Source: Vampirovibrio sp041737375
GTDB lineage: Bacteria; Cyanobacteriota; Vampirovibrionia; Vampirovibrionales; Vampirovibrionaceae
DNA: 64,000 nt
Assembly (NCBI RefSeq): GCF_041737375.1
Contig: NZ_JBGSRV010000015.1
Span: 1-64,000, forward strand
Direction: 5' to 3'
The notes under the pieces are model-generated. The model did not search any database and had not been told where the DNA came from. It worked only from the letters and a program-made list of their open reading frames with translations. The position numbers and the translations under genes are program-made. Shown here in pieces: positions 1 to 7,742 of this stretch (positions within the stretch are counted from its first letter, which is position 1; each line of letters opens with the position of its first letter).

Positions 1-214
1 TAGCGGCTTTCCAACCGGTTTTTTACAGCCGTTTCTTCTGATTTTTTTACGACGAAGTTTTTTTTGTAACCCAAAGAACTGGTCGTGATAAAATCCAAAA
101 ATCTCTAATTCAAAGTGGATCTAAATTAAGGACCCGGTCACTACATCATTCGTTGAGGAACGAGAATCTGCATTAGAGCCTATACGAATCAAACAAACTT
201 TAATCTTTTTTCCC
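1..214 (+). pseudogene. Frameshifted 5' side of the following gene, running off the left edge
   Basis: Three short stretches that read like protein follow each other in different frames. Frame 1 is open at 4-66, frame 3 at 42-128, and frame 2 is open from 125 into the long ORF that begins at 215. The first switch falls at a run of eight T residues (58-65), where one extra T would join frames 1 and 3; the second falls near 123-126. No start codon with a ribosome binding site is visible for the long ORF. This suggests that a larger gene has decayed by single-base losses, or that the assembly has indel errors. The true 5' end, if any, lies outside the window. Confidence 0.4.
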
Positions 215-1831
215 TTGCAGGGTGAAAAAATTATTAAGGGTGAAGCTCCAGCACCGGAACCTGAAGCTATTTGGCAAAATATCCAGCTCATCAATTCTCT
301 TGAAGATGAAACGCTAGACTCAGACTCACCTTTCAATAAGGAAACCTCAATATGTGCGGGTATTGCAGTCTTATTTATAAACCCTGAATGTAAAGAGTGG
401 ATAGACTCAGAACCTGATAAAAAAGAATGGTGCATAGAATATCTAAAAGACATTCTAACAACACCTCCAGAAGATAATATTGGATTATTATTCAGTACGT
501 ATACGCTTGGATGGGATAATTTTGCCTGTCAGGCATTTGCTACTCTTTGGATAGAAGACAAATCACCGGATATAGGAACAGCTATCGCTTACTTTGCTAG
601 TTTACATAGGGCTCAAATAACTAAAGAGGTATTTTACACACTTTCCAAACATAGAAAAACTTTGGGCGATGACTTTACCAAGCTTCAAAATTTTATCTTT
701 ATTGCCTCCGTTCTTAAATGGCGATACTCAATACTTCGAAACTTTAATCAAGTAAGCTTTGACTTCAACTCTGCCATAAGGCAAGAAATGTTGTTATTTA
801 TCGAAGATAAAGTTCCCCCTATTCTACCTGCCAATTGGCATAATTTCATCCAGAATTTACATGATAGGTTTGCGCAGTCTTATCTACCAGTAGAAGCCCA
901 AAGGCAAGACGAAAGCACCTTTACGTACACTGATGAACCACCCACATCAGAACAGGAGATTCCTCTACTACGTAATCCCGGCATAGATATGGTAATGATT
1001 CAAGCCGCATTCTCTTGGCTACCATCCTTGCGTGAAGCCGTTACCCCCACAGAAAGAGAAAACTGGATTGTATTTTGGTCTCAAGCCTTAAGATGTATAC
1101 TAGGAGCCCTCCCTGAGGAAGAGGACGACAACTATAATAAGATACGCACCCCATATGAAACTGATAATTGGATCCTTACTCGATGCGCTCGCATACTCTA
1201 TGAGTTAGACTCAAATACAGCGGAAACTTTCTGGAAACCAATTCTTGAATTAGGCTCATGCAGGAAGTATTGGATTGAGCATTTTTTGCGGGAGTTCTTC
1301 CTCAACTATCCTAGTGCTATTGCAGACAAGAAGAATTTTTCTACCATCTGGCAAAAAATAATCGAGTTTGGTTTTTCCTCACCTATTTGGCAAAAGCAAC
1401 AGTGGCATAAGTCTGATTTTTGCCACTGCTGGGCCTACTTTTTAGGCATAGACTCATCACTCTATCTACAAGAGTTTGATCCTGCACTGATAGCCAACAT
1501 GAAACCTTACTATGAAAGATGGGCTAAAGATTTTCTTGTCTATGATACCTCTGTGCAAGAGTTTTGTTCCTTTCTACAGAAACCTTACGCCTTTGAGCTA
1601 ATAAACGACTCTCTTATTTGGTTATGGAACTTCAGAGGTGATAGTCATGGGTTTTCCGATAAATATTTGCGCCCAAATGTAACTTCACTTATAGCCCATT
1701 GTTTTAATAGTCATTTCCAAATAATAAAAAAAGACCCGAATGCTTATCAGGCCTTTATAAAAATATTGAACAATTTAGCAGAGAGCCAGGAAAGTATTGC
1801 TCTTGAGATACTTGACAGATTGTCTACATAA
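215..1831 (+). CDS. Unknown large helical protein, probably a C-terminal remnant
   Basis: I do not recognise the family. The 538-residue product is Trp- and acid-rich and looks all-helical, like the C-terminal alpha-solenoid arm of large STAND-type or other multi-domain bacterial ATPases; that comparison is an impression only. No P-loop, nuclease motif, signal peptide or membrane segment is visible. The listed start is a TTG at 215 with no Shine-Dalgarno sequence. The same frame stays open back to 125 and upstream fragments continue in other frames, so the protein is probably 5'-truncated rather than complete. Base composition is clearly AT-richer than the korA region downstream. It sits 360 bp upstream of an ATPase-TOPRIM gene on the same strand, which fits a defence island. 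It could be a decayed defence component. Confidence 0.55.
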   Translation: MQGEKIIKGEAPAPEPEAIWQNIQLINSLEDETLDSDSPFNKETSICAGIAVLFINPECKEWIDSEPDKKEWCIEYLKDILTTPPEDNIGLLFSTYTLGWDNFACQAFATLWIEDKSPDIGTAIAYFASLHRAQITKEVFYTLSKHRKTLGDDFTKLQNFIFIASVLKWRYSILRNFNQVSFDFNSAIRQEMLLFIEDKVPPILPANWHNFIQNLHDRFAQSYLPVEAQRQDESTFTYTDEPPTSEQEIPLLRNPGIDMVMIQAAFSWLPSLREAVTPTERENWIVFWSQALRCILGALPEEEDDNYNKIRTPYETDNWILTRCARILYELDSNTAETFWKPILELGSCRKYWIEHFLREFFLNYPSAIADKKNFSTIWQKIIEFGFSSPIWQKQQWHKSDFCHCWAYFLGIDSSLYLQEFDPALIANMKPYYERWAKDFLVYDTSVQEFCSFLQKPYAFELINDSLIWLWNFRGDSHGFSDKYLRPNVTSLIAHCFNSHFQIIKKDPNAYQAFIKILNNLAESQESIALEILDRLST

Positions 1832-2190
1832 TCTGAGTAACTCCAATTATCAACAATGAGACCGTAACCCGCATTGTCCAAAAACATAACTGATATAAGG
1901 CACATAAAGAGAGATGTTGAATCACCGGCTTTGAATGAGTGGAGCCCATAAAATTCATGCGTTTAATAAAGACTTTCGAGTCTAAGCTTTTGATTTAAAA
2001 AGGATACCAATCATTTCTTGCTCTTCAATCAAATAGGTTCGAAACTCGTCCAGAAAGATCCACCATTCTCTCCCAAAGGTTTCAGAGCTTTACCGAGTGA
2101 GACGGAAATAGATTGTGGGACACTGATGGGACACCCCATATCAATACATATCAATTTTGCCCATCATGGAATCTTACCGTTTTATAAACA
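1832..2190. other. Intergenic region with a possible gene remnant
   Basis: This is AT-rich sequence between the remnant and the ATPase-TOPRIM gene. On the minus strand, 1982-2089 is an open stretch of 35 codons with protein-like composition (it contains REWWIFLDEF and ends IGILFKSKA before a TAG). It has no start codon of its own, and neighbouring frames are interrupted, so it could be the 3' stub of a lost gene. GGGACA-like words occur at about 2116-2134. No convincing promoter with both hexamers was found for the downstream gene, and no ribosome binding site is obvious before its ATG at 2191. Confidence 0.3.
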
Positions 2191-3834
2191 ATGAAAAATC
2201 CCCCTATTTTATTTAAAATCCCCCAACCCAACCATATTAGTGCTGAGCCCTTGGAAATAAGTTTACCTCCAGGTCAAACCTTGTTTCTGCTTGGAGCAAA
2301 CGGAACTGGGAAGTCAAGTTTGCTGTTTGAGTTTTTTCGTCAACTTCCAGAAGATGAGAGGGAAGGCGACAAGTTTAAGTTTTTACTTGGACATAGGCAG
2401 CAAATTTTTAAAGAAAACTCTGATCTTAACCCTGCAACTGCATCAAGCCGTTCTCATGAAATGAAATATTATCTTCAATCAGATGAAACCAGACATTTTG
2501 ATTATATCTCAGCCGAGAGGCCCAAAATAGCAATCCACAATCTTTTGAAATTAGAATCACACTATGCTTTCTCTATCTCAAATGCGGTTCAGTCAAATGA
2601 CACAGGGAAAACTGAACTGCTAAAAAAACAACTGTCGCCTACCGTCTTAATCTCGAATATCCTAAAATCTGCTGGCCTTACTATATCTCTCGAAGCTGTA
2701 GATAATGAAACAATACAGGCACATAGAAAAGATGGTGCGCCCTATAATATTGCTAAACTCTCCGATGGGGAAAGAAGTGCGCTTTTGCTATGTGCAGAAG
2801 TTTTAGTTGCAAGGGAGGGTTCTATCATTTTTATTGACGAACCCGAACGACACCTCCATAAATCCATTAACTTACCCTTAATGAAGGAGCTAATTTCTCA
2901 ACGACCTGATTGCTCTTTTATCATTTCGACTCATGATATTAATTTACCTCTCAGCTCCCCAGGCTCTACAACCATAGCATTAAGGAGTTACCAATTCGCA
3001 GAATCCCAACAATCAAACTGGACTGCTGCGCTTATCGAACCTCATACAGAAGTCCCTGAAGATATTAGAGCCGATATTTTGGGCTCCCGAGAAAAAATAC
3101 TCTTTATTGAAGGAAATACTTCCAGCCTTGACCAGCCTTTATATTCGATCCTCTTTCTAGAGTGTACAATTATTCCCAAAAACAGCTGCAACGAAGTCCA
3201 ACAAGCTATCCAAGGCATTAGAAGTACCCAAGCCAATCATTGGGTAAAGGCTTGGGGAATAATTGATCATGATGGACGTACTATTGCAGACATAGAAAAA
3301 CTAAAAGCCAAGGGATTATTTCCTTTACCTTTATATTCAATTGAGTCTGTTTATTTTCACCCTGGAATTATTGATTATATTGCTCAAGAGCAATCAGAGA
3401 CACTAAAAAAACCAGCTTCAGAAATAGCATCACTAGCAGAGAGTAAAGCCCTGGAAAAGGCTATACATAGTAAAGACACACTAATTCAAAACATCGTCGA
3501 AAAGAAAACAAAAGAACAAATTTTGAAGCAGATCCCTAACAAAGCCACACTGTCAAAAGAAAAAAAGATAGAATTTTCGATTAATGTCCCCGAGCTCTTT
3601 GCCGAAGAAGAGGGTGCTTTCAAAACAATTATTGGCAATAAAAATTGGGAAGAGCTTATTAAAAGATATCCTGTTAAAGCAACTGGAGCACCAAACATTA
3701 TAGCCAGCACACTTGGATTCTCCAAGGTGGAACACTATCAGAATAAAGTGATAGCTCTTCTCAAACGCTCCAAAGAAGCGCGTCATTTTTTACTCTCTTT
3801 GTTTCCTGAACTCATTGAAGCCATTAATCAATAA
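2191..3834 (+). CDS. ABC-type ATPase fused to a TOPRIM/DUF4435-like domain, PARIS-like
   Basis: The 547-residue protein has two parts. Residues 1 to about 290 form an SMC/ABC-like ATPase: Walker A GANGTGKS at 35-42, an LSDGE-type signature at 190-194, Walker B IIFIDEPE at 212-219 and the switch His in STHD at H248. Residues from about 300 onward look like a TOPRIM nuclease of the DUF4435/OLD type: ILFIEG with the conserved Glu at 307, and IIDHD with Asp 359 and Asp 361. In the PARIS anti-phage system AriA is such an ATPase and AriB a DUF4435 TOPRIM effector, and fused forms are known. An OLD-family or retron-associated ATPase-TOPRIM protein is the main alternative. The gene stands alone after an unrelated remnant in AT-rich DNA, suggesting horizontal acquisition. 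The ATPase and TOPRIM calls are firm; the PARIS assignment is inferred. Confidence 0.8.
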   Translation: MKNPPILFKIPQPNHISAEPLEISLPPGQTLFLLGANGTGKSSLLFEFFRQLPEDEREGDKFKFLLGHRQQIFKENSDLNPATASSRSHEMKYYLQSDETRHFDYISAERPKIAIHNLLKLESHYAFSISNAVQSNDTGKTELLKKQLSPTVLISNILKSAGLTISLEAVDNETIQAHRKDGAPYNIAKLSDGERSALLLCAEVLVAREGSIIFIDEPERHLHKSINLPLMKELISQRPDCSFIISTHDINLPLSSPGSTTIALRSYQFAESQQSNWTAALIEPHTEVPEDIRADILGSREKILFIEGNTSSLDQPLYSILFLECTIIPKNSCNEVQQAIQGIRSTQANHWVKAWGIIDHDGRTIADIEKLKAKGLFPLPLYSIESVYFHPGIIDYIAQEQSETLKKPASEIASLAESKALEKAIHSKDTLIQNIVEKKTKEQILKQIPNKATLSKEKKIEFSINVPELFAEEEGAFKTIIGNKNWEELIKRYPVKATGAPNIIASTLGFSKVEHYQNKVIALLKRSKEARHFLLSLFPELIEAINQ

Positions 3835-4426
3835 CAACTGTTATTACCCAGACAACCCTCACAGAGTATACTCGTTCAAAAACACCAGAATAATTATTTG
3901 ATACTGTGAAGGTCGCTGGATCGAGTCGACTAAAGCTATTAGGCTTTGCTCAAAAGCTTTTTATTTTGCGTGGACACACTGTAAATTTCTCATCAAGGTA
4001 AGTAAACGCTAGATTTTTCTGGTCTGCTTACTTAAGAGATTATAAAGGTAAAAACTATAATTAATTAACGGGTGTAACTCTCAACTGATCTTTGGGATTT
4101 ATAATGGACAAAGCCGGAAATTAAACCAATTCTACAGCGAGAGAGTAGAGGGTGGTGAGAAATTCACGAAATGGGCGTTCAAACCGTGATTTTTTACGGA
4201 TTGGCTGAAAAACGAAACTCGAGCGTGAAAAAGCTTAACGATGGTTTTGGTTTCTGTTAGAATGTGCAGACTTTGGAACCGGTATGCCTAGCTTCCGCTG
4301 ACTTTAACGATTCCAAGACCTCGGCAAAGTCCAGTTTGGCGCTGCGCCCTCAATAGTGCCTATCTAGGGGGAGTCGGCGCCCAAACCCTCAGGAAATAGT
4401 CAAGACAAAGAAAGAGCAACAAAAAG
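3835..4426. other. Island-to-kor intergenic region and kor leader
   Basis: The first ~300 bp are AT-rich and hold only short inverted repeats (AAGTAA near 4000 with TTACTT near 4029). The rest contains the likely kor promoter and a leader of about 155 nt before korA. The leader has GC-rich segments that can pair (GCGCC near 4344 with GGCGC near 4376). No ORF here looks like a real gene, and no tRNA, integrase or clear attachment site was seen. Confidence 0.4.
4235..4263 (+). promoter_or_regulatory. Probable promoter of korAB
   Basis: TTAACG (4235-4240) and TAGAAT (4258-4263) are separated by exactly 17 bp, and a TG one base before the -10 makes an extended -10. Transcription would start near 4270, leaving a leader of about 155 nt before korA. 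This is the best sigma-70-like match in the intergenic region. Confidence 0.55.
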
Positions 4427-6283
4427 ATGAACCGCACGCATGATTTATGCTGGATGATCGGCGGCCCACAAGGAACCGGGGTTGATTCCTCCGCCACCTT
4501 GTTTGGCCGCGCAGCCGCAGCCGCTGGCTACTGGATTTACGGTCGCCGCGAATACCACTCCAACATCAAAGGTGAACATAGTTACTTCCAGGTTCGGGTT
4601 AAAAACGAGCCGGTATACTCTCACACCGACCCCGTTCACTTGCTGGCCACCTTTGAAAACTCCACCGCAGAACTTCATGCCTTTGAAGTGGTGGACAATG
4701 GCGCCTTCATCTACGATCCCAAAGTAACCGATCCGACCAAACTGGACTTGAAACCGGGCGTGTTGCTGTTCCCTATTCCTTTTGAGCAGATTTTAGAAGA
4801 AATTGCCCAGGCCACTGGCAAAACGCCTACCAGCTTGGCGATTATCAAAAACACCGTTGCCGTTGCCGCCTCCATGGCCCTGTGCCAGGTTGAAATCGGC
4901 GCCATTGAAGAGGCGCTGACTGGTATTTTCACCGGCAGCAAAGCCAAGCTGGTAGCGCTGAACATGCAAGCGGCCACCAAGGCTTATGAAGTCATGAAAA
5001 ACAACCCGGATACCGAAAAATTCAACTACGTTCTGGAAAAACCGGCCAACCCACCCGCCAAAGGCTCCCGCTACATCCTGAACGCAGCCACCGCAACCGG
5101 CCTGGCTAAACTGAAGGCGGGTTGCCGTCTGCAAACCTATTACTCCATCACCCCGGCGGTGGATGAGTGCATTTACCTGGAAGATCTGTCTGAATACGGC
5201 CTGCCGGTGGTTCAGTGCGAAGACGAAATCGCTGCCATTAACATGGCCATTGGTGGTGGTACCACTGGTGTTCGCGCTTCCACTTCAACTTCTGGCCCCG
5301 GGATGGATTTGATGGCTGAAGGCCTGGGCTGGGCGGGCATCAACGAAGTGCCTGTGGTTATGTTCAACTACATGCGGGGCGGCCCCTCTACCGGATTGCC
5401 CACCCGTCACGAGCAGACCGACATGCTGGCCTGCCTCTTCAGCGGTCACGGCGAGTACCCCAAAATTGTGGTTTGCCCCGGAGATGCCAAAGAGCAGTTC
5501 TTTGACACCTTCAAAGCCTTCAACTACGCGGATCGTTACCAGACCCCGGTTACTTTTATCAGTGACAAGTTGCTGGCCAACAACACCGTGTGCTTCCCCA
5601 AGTTCGACGACAGCAACATGAAAGTTGACTTGGGCCTGATGGCAGGCAAAGATGCCACCTTCGATGAAAACAACGTGGAAGCGGCCTTGGCCAAATTCCC
5701 CCGTTTCAAAATCACAGAAGACGGCATTTCTCCTCGTGCCTTGCCCGGTATGCCCGGTCATATCTACTGGATGACGGGCGATGAGCACTGCGAATACGGC
5801 CACATTACCGAAGATCCAATCATCCGGATTCCCATGCAGGAAAAACGGATGAAAAAGCTGGATCTGGCCCTGAAAGAAATTCTGCCAGAAGACCAACTGA
5901 TGGTTCACAATCCCAGTGGCGCCAGCAACCCGCCAATAACCATTGTTAGCTGGGGTTCTACCAAGGGCGTGGTTCTGGACAGCATTAAGGAGCTGAAAGA
6001 AAAGCACAATCTGGATGTTAACTTCATTCAGATTCGCCTGTTAAGCCCATTCCCGGTTGAAGCCTTCAAAAAAGCCATGGCCAACGTTAAACGGGCCGTG
6101 GTGGTTGAAAGCAGCTTCGGCGGCCAAATCACCCAGTTGATCACTATGCGTACCGGCATCCAGATTGAGCACGAAGTGCTGAAGTGGAGCGGTCGTCCGA
6201 TCTCTGAAACCGAACTGGTTGCCGCCATTCAAGAAATTAACGAGAAACAGTCCAGAAAGGTGGTCTTGTCCTATGGTCTCTAG
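4427..6283 (+). CDS. korA: 2-oxoacid:ferredoxin oxidoreductase, alpha (gamma-alpha fused) subunit
   Basis: This is the large subunit of a two-subunit 2-oxoacid:ferredoxin oxidoreductase, most likely for 2-oxoglutarate. With KorB it converts 2-oxoacid, CoA and oxidised ferredoxin to acyl-CoA, CO2 and reduced ferredoxin in the cytoplasm. The 618-residue chain has the fused order of this family: an N-terminal gamma domain (GGPQGTGVDSSA near residues 13-24), a central pyrimidine-binding domain beginning near 210 (TSTSGPGMDLM, then MRGGPSTGLPTRHEQTD), and a C-terminal domain II ending near 600. Length matches KorA proteins of about 570-620 residues. It overlaps korB by 11 bp, so the two are translationally coupled. 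Substrate specificity cannot be read from sequence alone; a pyruvate or branched-chain 2-oxoacid enzyme is possible. Confidence 0.93.
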   Translation: MNRTHDLCWMIGGPQGTGVDSSATLFGRAAAAAGYWIYGRREYHSNIKGEHSYFQVRVKNEPVYSHTDPVHLLATFENSTAELHAFEVVDNGAFIYDPKVTDPTKLDLKPGVLLFPIPFEQILEEIAQATGKTPTSLAIIKNTVAVAASMALCQVEIGAIEEALTGIFTGSKAKLVALNMQAATKAYEVMKNNPDTEKFNYVLEKPANPPAKGSRYILNAATATGLAKLKAGCRLQTYYSITPAVDECIYLEDLSEYGLPVVQCEDEIAAINMAIGGGTTGVRASTSTSGPGMDLMAEGLGWAGINEVPVVMFNYMRGGPSTGLPTRHEQTDMLACLFSGHGEYPKIVVCPGDAKEQFFDTFKAFNYADRYQTPVTFISDKLLANNTVCFPKFDDSNMKVDLGLMAGKDATFDENNVEAALAKFPRFKITEDGISPRALPGMPGHIYWMTGDEHCEYGHITEDPIIRIPMQEKRMKKLDLALKEILPEDQLMVHNPSGASNPPITIVSWGSTKGVVLDSIKELKEKHNLDVNFIQIRLLSPFPVEAFKKAMANVKRAVVVESSFGGQITQLITMRTGIQIEHEVLKWSGRPISETELVAAIQEINEKQSRKVVLSYGL

Positions 6284-7262
6284 TCCCACCCCCTTGAAAA
6301 CGCCACTAAAAGGCGCTCAGCTCAAAAGCGACGTCCATTCCGAATGGTGCCCCGGTTGTGGCGACTTCGGGATCACCAACTCCATTCAGCAAGCCATCGC
6401 TGGTCTGGGAATGAAGCCCTGGGAAACCTTCATCGTGTCCGGTGTGGGTTGCTCCGGTAAAGTCCCTCACTACATTCATACCTACGGGATGCACACCTTG
6501 CATGGTCGCTCTCTGGCTTTCGCCCAGGGCGCCAAGCTGGCCAACCCCAACCTGAACATCATTGCCGCCGGTGGTGATGGCGACGGCTACGGTATTGGCG
6601 TAGGCCACTTTGTTCACGCCGGACGTCGGAACATGGACATGACCTACATCGTATTCAACAACGAAGTCTATGGTTTGACCAAAGGGCAAGCTTCCCCTAC
6701 CCTGGCTCAGGGCGCTCAACCGAAATCTCTGGCCCTGCCCAACCCCACCACGGCGATCAACCCGGTCACCCTGGCCTTGGCTTGCGGCTATACCTTTATT
6801 GCCAGAAGTTACGCCTTTGACGCCAAGCACCTGAAAGAAACCATCATGAAGGCTGTGCAGCACAAAGGCATGGCGTTGATTGATGTACTACAACCTTGCC
6901 CCACCTACAACAACCTGCACACGAAGGATTACTTCGCTGAAATGGTGGATGTGGGCGGCAGCCAGATGCCTCGTGTGTACTATCTGGAAAATGATGGTTA
7001 CGACGGCAAGGTGAAAAACGGCAACGACATTCACGAAATCAACGAAAAGCAGGCCCAGTGCTTCGAACGGGCTCACCGTGTTGAAGATCGGGTTGCGTTG
7101 GGTGTTTACTATCAGGTGGAACGTCCTACTTTCCAGGATATCCTGCAAAAGAACATTCCCCTGCTAAACGAATTCACCCCGGTACAACTGCCCTACTACG
7201 ACCCCAAGACCATGATCGCCAACACCGATCTGGCCAAGGCGGCAGCGGAATTCGTTATTTAA
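6273..7262 (+). CDS. korB: 2-oxoacid:ferredoxin oxidoreductase, beta (TPP-binding) subunit
   Basis: This is the thiamine-diphosphate and Fe-S subunit partnering KorA. The 329-residue protein begins at ATG 6273, preceded by AGAAAGGTGG; the frame is open further upstream inside korA, but that extension is not needed. WCPGCGDF near residue 27 is the family's N-terminal Cys motif. GGDGDGYGIG near residues 101-110 followed by NNEVYGLTKGQ is the TPP/Mg motif. Length fits KorB/PorB-type beta subunits (280-340). It shares an operon and an 11-bp overlap with korA, and a strong terminator follows 24 bp after the stop. Reduced ferredoxin made here could feed anaerobic biosynthesis. Confidence 0.94.
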   Translation: MVSSPTPLKTPLKGAQLKSDVHSEWCPGCGDFGITNSIQQAIAGLGMKPWETFIVSGVGCSGKVPHYIHTYGMHTLHGRSLAFAQGAKLANPNLNIIAAGGDGDGYGIGVGHFVHAGRRNMDMTYIVFNNEVYGLTKGQASPTLAQGAQPKSLALPNPTTAINPVTLALACGYTFIARSYAFDAKHLKETIMKAVQHKGMALIDVLQPCPTYNNLHTKDYFAEMVDVGGSQMPRVYYLENDGYDGKVKNGNDIHEINEKQAQCFERAHRVEDRVALGVYYQVERPTFQDILQKNIPLLNEFTPVQLPYYDPKTMIANTDLAKAAAEFVI

Positions 7263-7285
7263 AAAAACGCATTACGCTAAACTAT

Positions 7286-7317
7286 AAAAAGCCCTGCCAG
7301 CAATGGCGGGGCTTTTT
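7286..7317 (+). terminator. Rho-independent terminator of korAB
   Basis: A 14-bp stem (7286-7299 with 7304-7317, one G-T pair) is closed by a GCAA tetraloop. It has an A-run on the 5' arm and five T residues on the 3' side, so it could work in both directions. Confidence 0.85.
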
Positions 7318-7421
7318 GTCAAAATGGCCCGCACCAAAGCAGAATGGATCGTTTTCATGCAATTGTTCATCATCATTACGATTCAGGATTTTAAACAAGC
7401 TTTTAAAAAGGAGTGTCCATT

Positions 7422-7709
7422 ATGGGCGTTAATTTCTCCAATGTAAGCGGTGCCGTGAAACGGGCCGTTAGCTCAAAAGCGCGTGAAGCGCATAAAGCGG
7501 AACAACAACAGGTTCAAGAACGAATCGCACAAGCCAGAGCAAGTATAAAAGCTCGCAGAGCCAATGAAAACCAGCAAGCCACTGCGTTGTTCAATCAAAT
7601 TAAAGATGAAGTGGATCTGGAACAAGCTGTTAAATTGAAAAACTCACTGCCCAGCGTACCGACGCATCGGGTAGGCGCAAACGTGCCTAACCGCCGCAAT
7701 AACGGGTAA
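7422..7709 (+). CDS. Small charged protein of unknown function
   Basis: I do not recognise this 95-residue protein. The start at ATG 7422 is chosen because AAGGAG lies 8 bp upstream; a GTG at 7413 in the same frame overlaps that site and is less likely. The product is Ala-, Gln-, Lys- and Arg-rich, probably one long amphipathic helix, with no signal peptide or membrane segment. The N-terminus MGVNFSN loosely recalls the [KR]F-x-[GA] motif of other unknown proteins in this window, but the match is poor. It stands alone between the korAB terminator and the convergent nrdJ. The strong ribosome binding site supports a real gene. Confidence 0.65.
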   Translation: MGVNFSNVSGAVKRAVSSKAREAHKAEQQQVQERIAQARASIKARRANENQQATALFNQIKDEVDLEQAVKLKNSLPSVPTHRVGANVPNRRNNG

Positions 7710-7742
7710 TACCAAGCAATCCGTTGGGGTTGTTGGGCCTCA

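Noticed and set aside
5285..6007. 240-codon open frame on the minus strand inside korA
   Set aside because: Antisense to a clear KorA coding sequence, with no motifs.
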